From assembly GCA_964627045.1 (NCBI GenBank), contig CAZVIK010000031.1:1-28594 (forward strand): a stretch of 28,594 nucleotides of DNA, in the 5' to 3' direction. A program made the position numbers and the translations under genes. The notes below the pieces were generated by a model, which searched no databases, was not told the origin of the DNA, and was given only the letters and a program-made list of their open reading frames with translations. The stretch is from CAZVIK01 sp964627045 (GTDB lineage: Bacteria > Acidobacteriota > Terriglobia > Bryobacterales > Bryobacteraceae). Positions 22,403 to 28,594 of this stretch are shown here, one piece after another; the first letter of the stretch is position 1, and the number at the start of each line of letters is the position of its first letter.

Positions 22403-23389
22403 ATGCGCAGGTTGTCTAGTTCGGCATTCGCCGTCTTACTCGTTTTGGTTGTTTGTGCTTTTGCACTGACGCTGGCGGCGCAGGCCCAGGCGCCGGCGGC
22501 ACCGGCGGGAGCGCAGGCGGGTCAAGCCCCGCCTCAGGGAGCGCCGCCCGGAGCCCAGCCGGGACGCGGTGGCGCACAGGGCCGAGCGATGCCCGCCCCG
22601 GTCCCCGGAGGACGCGGCGGCCCGGCCCCGGCCCCCAAGTATCACATCCTGGTGGTCGGCGACACCAAGGGCTATCATCACGGCTCCACCTCCGACGGTT
22701 TGGCTATGTTCTGGAATCTCGGCAAAGAGACCGGGGCCTGGGACACCGAGATCAAGACCGACTTCAGTTGGATCACCAAGAAAAACCCCGGCAGCGAGGC
22801 TCACAGCCTTCCGTTCTTTCACGCGGTGGTTTTCGTCAACACCACCGGCGACTGGGGTCTGAGCGACGAGCAGAAGGCCGATCTGCTCAGTTACGTTCAT
22901 GAAGACGGACGCGGAATCGTCCTGGCGCACGCCGCGATCGACGCCAACTACAAGTGGCCGGAGTTTGCCGAGATGGCCGGCGGCTGGTTCAACGCGCACC
23001 CCTGGGGCACCTTCGACGCGCCGGTCATCGTCGAGGATCCTACCTTCCCCGCCATGCAGCACCTGCCGAGGCGTTTGCAGTTCTTCGACGAGATGTATTC
23101 GGCCAAGGCCTGGTCCCGCGACAAGGTCAACGTACTGATGCGGATGGACGAATCCAAACTGAATTACGTCAATCCGCAGTACGGTCTTAAGTCCGTCCGC
23201 GAGGACAAGGACGAGGCGATCGCCTGGGCCAAAATGTATGGCAAGGGCCGGGTTTTCTATACCAGCCTCGGGCACACTAAGGAAGCCTGGGACGACCCGA
23301 TGGTCCGGAAGATCTACCTGGAAGGCGTGAAGTGGGTGATGGGAAGGACCGAAGGCAGCGTTACTCCGCACCCGAAGGTGAATCCGTAA
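22403..23389 (+). CDS. Secreted ThuA-domain protein with low-complexity linker
   Basis: A 328-residue protein. ATG at 22403 has GGGAGAG just upstream. A signal peptide (FAVLLVLVVCAFALTLAAQAQA) is followed by about 50 residues of Ala/Gly/Pro/Gln/Arg low-complexity sequence. The ThuA domain begins at about residue 79: YHILVVGDTKGYHHGS, HAVVFVNTTGDWGLSDEQKADLL, GIVLAHAAIDANYKWPEFAEMAGGWFNAHPW, PRRLQFFDEMYSAK, and the final GRVFYTSLGHTKEAWDDPMVRKIYLEGVKW. The role is probably in sugar metabolism, but the substrate is unknown. It shares the fold with the 272-1258 protein but the two sequences differ considerably. Confidence 0.9.
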   Translation: MRRLSSSAFAVLLVLVVCAFALTLAAQAQAPAAPAGAQAGQAPPQGAPPGAQPGRGGAQGRAMPAPVPGGRGGPAPAPKYHILVVGDTKGYHHGSTSDGLAMFWNLGKETGAWDTEIKTDFSWITKKNPGSEAHSLPFFHAVVFVNTTGDWGLSDEQKADLLSYVHEDGRGIVLAHAAIDANYKWPEFAEMAGGWFNAHPWGTFDAPVIVEDPTFPAMQHLPRRLQFFDEMYSAKAWSRDKVNVLMRMDESKLNYVNPQYGLKSVREDKDEAIAWAKMYGKGRVFYTSLGHTKEAWDDPMVRKIYLEGVKWVMGRTEGSVTPHPKVNP

Positions 23390-23406
23390 ACCCCAGCGTC
23401 AGGCAG

Positions 23407-23427
23407 GCGCCGTTCGGCCGCCGGCGC
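23407..23427. terminator. GC hairpin after the second ThuA gene
   Basis: A GCGCCG/CGGCGC stem with a 9-nt loop begins 17 nt after the ThuA stop in a convergent 269-nt gap. No T-tract on either strand. The rest of 23390-23658 shows no credible gene. Confidence 0.3.
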
Positions 23428-23658
23428 GAAGGATGCACCCGCCCGGATGGGGCGCGGCAATCCGCGCCCATCTTGGCTCAGTCCCCGCGTGGGTCTGGCC
23501 GCCCCGGCGTTCGACGCGCAAGCGAGCCCTCGCGCCGGAACGCGTCGCGCGCCCACGAGAAACACCTTCGCGGATCGCGCGGGTGCTCGACGCGCCGTCG
23601 ACACCTCCTGATCCCCGCGTTTCGCCGTGCGCATTCCAGGACCAGGGAAACGGTGTGG

Positions 23659-24141
23659 CTATGCCTGCTTTTCGGCCATCGGGCCGATCACCGGGAGCAC
23701 CACCTTGCTCCCGCTGTAAGTCTTTGCAATCAGCACCACCCACAGCACGAGCGAGCCCAGCCAAAGCGCCAAAGAGACCAGGCCGATCAGCGCGCTCCCC
23801 AACAACGGCACCGCCGCCCCCAGTACCGACCCGAAGATCGCCAGAACAATGTAGACCGCGACCACGGCAACGTTGAAGAAGATGGACTGAAAGGCGTGAA
23901 ACCGAACTTCGCGGTTCCGGCTGTATGGCTCAAGCACCAGGAAGATGATCCCGGTCAGCAGCCCCAGTACATAGCACAGGGCTCCCGCCACGTTCGGAGC
24001 CATCCCGGAAGCAGCTTGAGGAGGCGCCCCTGACGGCGCCGGACCGCTGCTGGGCGGTGCCGCGCCACCGGACACACTCGCCCCGCAACTCGGGCAAAAC
24101 TTGCCTTGAACTGGGGAACCGCAACTCGCGCAAAAGGGCAT
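23659..24141 (-). CDS. Zinc-ribbon, DUF4870-like membrane protein
   Basis: A 160-residue protein. ATG at 24141 has GGAGG about 4 nt upstream. An N-terminal zinc ribbon (FCASCGSPVQGKFCPSCGAS; Cys4, Cys7, Cys16, Cys19) is joined by a Pro/Ser/Gly-rich linker to a membrane domain. That domain has helices at about residues 50-70, 86-115 and 118-145, separated by EPYSRNREVRFHAFQSIFF. The latter is characteristic of DUF4870/Tic20-like small membrane proteins (RFHAxQ). Function is unknown; no biochemical role should be inferred. It is about 140 nt downstream of the Ig-like/propeller lipoprotein stop on the opposite side, same strand. Confidence 0.85.
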   Translation of the reverse strand: MPFCASCGSPVQGKFCPSCGASVSGGAAPPSSGPAPSGAPPQAASGMAPNVAGALCYVLGLLTGIIFLVLEPYSRNREVRFHAFQSIFFNVAVVAVYIVLAIFGSVLGAAVPLLGSALIGLVSLALWLGSLVLWVVLIAKTYSGSKVVLPVIGPMAEKQA

Positions 24142-24282
24142 GAATCCTCCGATCACGGTCTACTCTACAGGAAGCCCGCTGGGTTGACAAGGGCGGCACA
24201 TTCCCTCAGCCTTCGCTTGGGAACTCAACAGACCTTTCAGCGCCGCCAGTCCCGCAGGGCGGTGAGGCAACACGGCACGCCA

Positions 24283-25845
24283 TCAGTTGTGCTTGCCGAA
24301 CAGATTCCCTTGCCAGTCGATCATCGCCTGGCCTTCGTAGACAACCCTCGCTGTCTCGGGGCCGTCCACCTGGACCAGCGCGGCCGGCGTCTGGACCAGG
24401 CAGCCGCCGCTGGCGAGAGCCGCGACCACGGATAATCCCGGCTTCTCCGAGTCCCAACGCCATACTTCCCGCCCCTCGCGGACGTTGAACGCAACCAGCA
24501 ACCCGCCACGTGTGGCAAATCCCAGGCCGTCTTCCCCGAGAGCCATTTCGTCCCTCAGCGGACCGGCACTACGCGGCAGGGGGAGACGGTAGACGAGTGT
24601 TCCGTCGCTATCCAAACGGTAGATGATCTCGTCGGCCGCATCATCCCGCGCCTGTCTCTCAAGGCCCCGCGTCCTGCGCACGGAAAGGAGCACGCCCCCC
24701 AAGCCATCCGGGATGATGCCGCCGGAAGGAAAGGCCACCGCCACGGGTTCCGACAGCAGGTGTTCGGCCTTCGATGCCTCGACAACAGTGCTGCGAACGC
24801 CCCCGTCGGCCCGCATCTGCCAGAGCACAATCCGGTCCTCGCGCACCACATGCACGTCGGCGGCACGAACCACCGATCCGAGGGTGCGCTTTGAGGTTCG
24901 CAGAGTCCGCTCCCTTTCGGTGAACGCCACATAGGCGAATCCGTCGACGTCTACGAAGATGCGGCTGACTAACACGCGTGTGGATAGGGCGCCGTGACCG
25001 GGAACGCAGCGATACTCCTGGCCGTTCTTTTGGAGGCCCAAGAGCTGGTCCTGAGACTGCGGGATAAGATGCTGAAATCGCTGTTCCCCTGTCTCTCCGT
25101 CCAGACACGTGAACCTGGCATCCAGCCCATCGGGGGACTGGCTTAACACGTAGGCGAGGTGCTCGGGAGTGATGGCGAATCCGATGCGGACGCCGGGGAA
25201 GTCCTGGCGCCAGCGCAGTCTGCCGTCCTTGCCGACCGAGTATAGCGTGTGCCGGTCGCCGCCGTTGACGCTGACGACCGCGCCTCCGCGCCAGTCACCG
25301 CAAACCAGTTCCACGTCCGTGGCCCGCTCCGGCAGCATCCAGGCCCAGAGTTGAATTCCGTCGTCGGAAACCGCGCGAAGGTAGGTCCTCAGGTCCTGGG
25401 TCTGCTCTAGCGAGAAGGAGTGCGGCCCGTCAACCACTGGGACCGCCGGGAGGTCGCGGATCTCGCGGCCGATCGGGCGCATTTCCCAGCTCGTCGTATG
25501 CGGCGGAATCGGCTGGTCATCGGGCAGAATCGTGATCTCGCGAAACCGTGTTTCCGTACGAAGAGCCGCGCTCACCGTCACTTTTCCCGCCGCGATCGCG
25601 TGCAGGATGACGCGGCCATCTTCCTCGCGAATTGCGCCGAGCCCGGTTTCATCCACCGACCACACCGCTCCTTTGAGTTCCTGCGCCGAGTCGTCGAGCA
25701 ATTGCAGCGGACGGTCCTCACCGATCTGGATGTTGATGCTTTCTGGCGATATGCGCCAGCCCCAGTCTCCCGGCTCGGCGCAAGCCGCCGGTAGCAGCAC
25801 TGAGACAAAGATAGCGAGCAGAACTCCCGGCCGCGAACGAGGCAT
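24283..25845 (-). CDS. Lipoprotein with Ig-like (BIG2-type) domain and PQQ-like beta-propeller
   Basis: A 520-residue predicted lipoprotein. ATG at 25845 opens a signal with lipobox LLPAAC. Residues about 28-110 resemble a bacterial Ig-like group 2 domain (ESINIQIGEDRPLQLLDDSAQELKGAVWSVDETGLGAI...HAIAAGKVTVSA). The remaining ~400 residues look like a PQQ-type propeller, with blades such as LYSVGKDGRLRWRQDFPG, FTCLDGETGEQRFQHLI, IIYRLDSDGTLVYRLPLP and LVAFNVREGREVWRWD. No catalytic residues are evident, so a binding or scaffold role is likely. A strong palindrome with a TACAnnTGTA core lies 44-63 nt upstream of the start. Confidence 0.85.
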   Translation of the reverse strand: MPRSRPGVLLAIFVSVLLPAACAEPGDWGWRISPESINIQIGEDRPLQLLDDSAQELKGAVWSVDETGLGAIREEDGRVILHAIAAGKVTVSAALRTETRFREITILPDDQPIPPHTTSWEMRPIGREIRDLPAVPVVDGPHSFSLEQTQDLRTYLRAVSDDGIQLWAWMLPERATDVELVCGDWRGGAVVSVNGGDRHTLYSVGKDGRLRWRQDFPGVRIGFAITPEHLAYVLSQSPDGLDARFTCLDGETGEQRFQHLIPQSQDQLLGLQKNGQEYRCVPGHGALSTRVLVSRIFVDVDGFAYVAFTERERTLRTSKRTLGSVVRAADVHVVREDRIVLWQMRADGGVRSTVVEASKAEHLLSEPVAVAFPSGGIIPDGLGGVLLSVRRTRGLERQARDDAADEIIYRLDSDGTLVYRLPLPRSAGPLRDEMALGEDGLGFATRGGLLVAFNVREGREVWRWDSEKPGLSVVAALASGGCLVQTPAALVQVDGPETARVVYEGQAMIDWQGNLFGKHN

Positions 25846-25888
25846 CTTGGGTACCTGCCTCAGTCTGGCGAAGAAGAGCCAGCCGGAC

Positions 25889-25908
25889 AATGGTACAGAT
25901 GTACCATT
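25889..25908. promoter_or_regulatory. Perfect 9-bp inverted repeat with BlaI/MecI/CopY-type core
   Basis: The half-site AATGGTACA is repeated inverted as TGTACCATT around a 2-nt centre (GA). The core TACAGATGTA fits the TACAnnTGTA operator known for BlaI/MecI/CopY winged-helix repressors. It lies 44 nt upstream of the lipoprotein ATG, in the divergent gap to the TPR gene, the position expected for an operator. No such regulator gene is in the window. Confidence 0.6.
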
Positions 25909-26033
25909 CAGGCGCTGTCGGCCGGGCCCGGCGCCGCGCGCACCCGGCGGAGACCGCCACCTCGTCGGATTCGCCCGAGAGAAGTCTTTGGCCCAAACGC
26001 ACTATTCTTCTTTAGCCCCAGGGGTGTCATCTG

Positions 26034-27896
26034 GTGATACGTCATGGACTCCTCGTGGCGGCCGCGTGCGTCGCCCTCTGCGGCCAGACCCCGGATCCAG
26101 CCTTCGATCCGCTTGATAGAGCCTACAAGTCGCTTGCAGGCAAGGCCTTCGAACAGGCCATCCCGGCGTTTCTGGAGGCCGTCGCCACGGCGCCCGACCG
26201 CCCTTCGATTCGAAAAGACCTGGCCTACGCCTACCTTAAGACCGGCGATACCCAGGCCGCGCGCGATCAATTCGCCGAGGTGGTGCGCCTGGACCCCGGC
26301 GATTCCCATGCGGCGCTGGAATACGCCTTTCTCTGCCATGAAACCGGGAGGACCGGCGAGGCCCGCCGCATGTTCGACCAGGTCCGCCGCGGCGCCGACC
26401 AAGCCGCTCGAGCCACCGCAGAAGCGGCGTTTCAGAATATCGACCGTCCCTTGGCTGAAGGAATCGAGCGCTGGAGTGCGGCCGCCGCCGCAAACCCCGG
26501 CGACTTCAGCGCCCACCGGGAAGTCGCCGAGTTGGCCGACAAAAGAGGCGATCCGGCGCTGGCCTCCGAACACTACCTTCGCGCCTGGCGCATCCGGCCC
26601 CAGAGCCGCAATCTGTTGGTGGACCTGGGCCGTGCCTATCTGGCCCTGGGGCAAACCGAGCAGGCGATGGCTGCGTTGCTGGCGGCGTCTCGAGGCGGTG
26701 AACCTCGCGCGGCCGAGGCTGCCAAGGCGTTGCTGCCGGCGCGTTATCCCTACGTTTACGAGTTTCGCCAGGCCATCGAACTGGACCCCGCCAACGTCAC
26801 GCTCCGCGAAGAACTGGGTTACCTCCTGGAAGCCATGGGACAGCCCGACGCCGCCAGGAGGGAATTCGCCGCGATTCCAAGGTCGTCAGAATCGCGGGGA
26901 ACAACAGGAAGCGACACGCCGGGGGCCCGGGCTCTAGGCGACCGCAGTTACCAGGCCGGTTATCTTCAGGACGCGCTCAAGTACTACGCCGCCGCGCTCG
27001 AACAGGATCCCCAGGACTACGGCGCAATGCTTCAGATGGCTTGGACCCACAACGTCCTCGGGCGGGATGCAGAGGCGGCCCGGTGGTTCGCCTCAGCGCG
27101 ACGGAGCCCGGATCCGGAAATCGCGGCGGCTGCCCGCAAGGCCTACAACAACTTGCGTCCTTCGCTGGCGCGCTGGAGGACCACGGTTTGGCTGTTCCCC
27201 ACCTACTCGTCGCGTTGGCACGACGTCTTCACCTACGGCCAGATCAAGACGGAGCTCAAGCTGGGCAGGATGCCGCTGCGCGCATACCTGACGGCGCGCG
27301 TCGTCGGCGATACGCACGACCTCCTGACGGAAAGAGCGGCACAGTACCTATCGGAAAGTTCCTTCATCTTCGGCGCGGGCATTGCGACCGATTACTGGCA
27401 CGGCCTGATGTTCTGGGGCGAGACCGGGTCGGCCGTCCGCTACGCGGGAACCCGTCTCGCCGGACCACGCATGGCACCGGACTACCGTGGCGGAGCGTCT
27501 TTCCACAGAGGCGTGGGGAAACTGATCGGCGCCCCCAGAGCGGGTGCGTTCGCAGAAACCAACAACGACGCGGTCTTCATCAGCCGGTTTGCCAACGATG
27601 TGGTCTTCTATTCGCAGAACAGGACGGGTTTCACCGCCCCCCCCATCGACCGGCTGGGAGGGCTGCTGACCCAGTGGTATTGGAACACAAATCTCAGCGC
27701 CGACCTGCGACGCGAGTTATGGGCCAATACCCACGAGCTAGGTCCGGGTGTCCGGTGGCGCTGGGCCTGGATGCCCAAGCCCTGGGTGCTCTCCGTGAAC
27801 GTCGTACGTGGCTTCCACCGCATCACGCAGGACAACCCGTCGGGCCGAGCCTATTACGATCTCCGCGTCGGGTTCTGGTGTGCCGGCAACCGGTAG
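26034..27896 (+). CDS. TPR protein with NfrA-like outer-membrane C-terminal domain
   Basis: A 620-residue exported protein. A GTG start at 26034 opens a signal peptide (HGLLVAAACVALCGQT). Tetratricopeptide repeats occupy about residues 25-370 (AYKSLAGKAFEQAIPAFLEAV, DLAYAYLKTGDTQAARDQFAEV, AALEYAFLCHETGRTGEARRMFDQV, YQAGYLQDALKYYAAALEQD). The last ~230 residues (RTTVWLFPTYSSRWHDVFTYGQ, LRAYLTARVVGDTH, RRELWANTHELGPGVRWRW) are rich in aromatic, alternating beta-type sequence. They resemble the C-terminal part of NfrA/PgaA/BcsC-like TPR-barrel proteins that export polysaccharides. The 3' end overlaps the next gene by 17 nt, implying co-translation. Homology to NfrA is inferred from general pattern. 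Confidence 0.75.
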   Translation: MIRHGLLVAAACVALCGQTPDPAFDPLDRAYKSLAGKAFEQAIPAFLEAVATAPDRPSIRKDLAYAYLKTGDTQAARDQFAEVVRLDPGDSHAALEYAFLCHETGRTGEARRMFDQVRRGADQAARATAEAAFQNIDRPLAEGIERWSAAAAANPGDFSAHREVAELADKRGDPALASEHYLRAWRIRPQSRNLLVDLGRAYLALGQTEQAMAALLAASRGGEPRAAEAAKALLPARYPYVYEFRQAIELDPANVTLREELGYLLEAMGQPDAARREFAAIPRSSESRGTTGSDTPGARALGDRSYQAGYLQDALKYYAAALEQDPQDYGAMLQMAWTHNVLGRDAEAARWFASARRSPDPEIAAAARKAYNNLRPSLARWRTTVWLFPTYSSRWHDVFTYGQIKTELKLGRMPLRAYLTARVVGDTHDLLTERAAQYLSESSFIFGAGIATDYWHGLMFWGETGSAVRYAGTRLAGPRMAPDYRGGASFHRGVGKLIGAPRAGAFAETNNDAVFISRFANDVVFYSQNRTGFTAPPIDRLGGLLTQWYWNTNLSADLRRELWANTHELGPGVRWRWAWMPKPWVLSVNVVRGFHRITQDNPSGRAYYDLRVGFWCAGNR

Positions 27897-28594
27897 CCGT
27901 TGGGCGTTTGCGGCCACGCTGATCCTCGGCCTGTCGGCTCAGCCGGCCAGCGTGCCGCCCCGTGAGCGCGCCCTGGCGCCATGGCACGCCATTCTGGAAT
28001 CGGTCGGCCTGTGGCCCGCCCGGCCGGAAGACGCCCTGGTCTTCTTCGCGCTCCCCGGCGACGCCCCTCCGCCCGGATGGGCAGAGCGCGTCGAGCGGGG
28101 CGCCTGGCTGGTTCTTGAAGGCGATTCGGCGCTGGCCGGCGCACTTGGCTTCCAGGCCACCCCGGAACGAGTGTTTGTCACCAGCGTTGTGGAGACGGCC
28201 TCCCCCTCGCTGGACATCGTATGGGCGAAGGGGGTTGAGACGCCTCGTTTCCGCATCCCGCCCCAGGCCAGCGTCTTCACGCGCGACCGCTGGACCGGCG
28301 CGCCCCTGGTGGCAGGGCTGAAGCGTGGCGCGGGAGGGGTGTTGTGGACCGCGCTTTCCCCTGGGGAGAACGGCTTCGCGCGATTCCCGTTCCTCTTGCA
28401 CGCGTTGACGGACCTCGGGCTCCAGCCAGTGTTCCGCACGAACCGCCTGTGGGCGTTCTTCGACTCCTCCTATCGAATCCGCGCCGACATCGGATTCCTG
28501 GCCGAGCGCTGGCGCGCCGCTGGTATCCGGGGCTTGCACGTGGCCGCCTGGCACTTCCACGAACCAGACCAGGAACGCGACCGCTACCTGCATG
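27880..28594 (+). CDS. Exported protein, N-terminal fragment; possible TIM-barrel polysaccharide enzyme
   Basis: The first 238 residues of a gene that runs off the right edge. A GTG start at 27880 (overlapping the TPR gene by 17 nt) gives a signal peptide (GSRWAFAATLILGLSAQ). The visible part has an N-terminal alpha/beta region (DALVFFALPGDAPPPGWAERV, GAWLVLEGDSALAGALGF, RDRWTGAPLVAGLKRGAGGVLWTAL). It then begins what looks like a glycoside-hydrolase-type barrel (FLAERWRAAGIRGLHVAAWHF). Proteins of this shape accompany NfrA-like TPR proteins in exopolysaccharide operons, but the family is not established from this fragment. Function is inferred from context only. Confidence 0.6.
   Translation, partial: MPATGSRWAFAATLILGLSAQPASVPPRERALAPWHAILESVGLWPARPEDALVFFALPGDAPPPGWAERVERGAWLVLEGDSALAGALGFQATPERVFVTSVVETASPSLDIVWAKGVETPRFRIPPQASVFTRDRWTGAPLVAGLKRGAGGVLWTALSPGENGFARFPFLLHALTDLGLQPVFRTNRLWAFFDSSYRIRADIGFLAERWRAAGIRGLHVAAWHFHEPDQERDRYLH

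Noticed and set aside
22436..23371. A 311-codon minus-strand open frame opposite the second ThuA gene
   Set aside because: The plus-strand ThuA gene has a ribosome site, signal peptide and conserved domain; the minus frame is a shadow.

Overview
This window looks like part of a high-GC genome from the Acidobacteriota, most likely a Bryobacterales/Solibacterales-type organism. The strongest taxonomic hint is the C-terminal half of the protein at 18611-20485. It carries a domain of the TIGR03437 type (motifs resembling VVNAASF, APGSLLTVLGG, QIQVPFEM, ILATGLGQVTP) that I know mainly from Solibacter-like genomes. Supporting hints are two secreted ThuA-domain proteins with Gly/Ala/Pro/Arg-rich tails, a bacillithiol gene, and many exported beta-propeller proteins. 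Ten Ns at 20486-20495 show this is a draft scaffold. The taxonomic call is inference from gene content; no rRNA or tRNA gene was seen.

Layout. (1) 1-6275: a secreted or catabolic block with the start of a Gfo/Idh/MocA oxidoreductase, a ThuA protein and an M2 (ACE-like) peptidase lipoprotein on the minus strand. Divergent from these are an enolase-superfamily dehydratase/racemase and a fused dihydroorotate dehydrogenase-PyrK. (2) 6250-12072, minus strand: a dense housekeeping operon acyP-apt-ispE-prs-rplY-pth-rpsF-rpsR-rplI, preceded by a cytochrome c gene. It combines translation, PRPP/purine salvage and isoprenoid synthesis. A 14-bp imperfect hairpin lies just upstream of the rplY ribosome binding site. 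(3) 12156-14669: efp, a small unrecognised ORF, an LPG-synthase-like membrane protein and a small P-loop kinase. (4) 14697-20485, minus strand: five tightly packed genes (secreted Asp-box/TIGR03437 protein, exported methyltransferase, orphan sensor histidine kinase, beta-propeller lipoprotein, bshA). The last three are joined by 4-nt GTGA overlaps. (5) 20706-23389, plus strand: a FecR-domain protein, an exported alpha-helical protein, an 11-cysteine mini zinc-finger protein and a second ThuA protein. (6) 23659-25845, minus strand: a zinc-ribbon/DUF4870-like membrane protein and an Ig-like plus beta-propeller lipoprotein. (7) 25889-28594: a perfect operator-like palindrome with the BlaI/MecI/CopY core TACAnnTGTA, then a TPR protein resembling NfrA-type outer-membrane secretion proteins. 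It overlaps the start of a truncated exported protein, probably the beginning of an exopolysaccharide locus.

No CRISPR array, insertion sequence, prophage or defence system was recognised. The most notable items are the BlaI/CopY-type operator, the rplY leader hairpin, the PyrD-PyrK fusion, the coupling of a sensor kinase to bshA, the EF-P with Asn at the loop tip, and several starts with a -10-like box 8-9 nt upstream (possible leaderless mRNAs).
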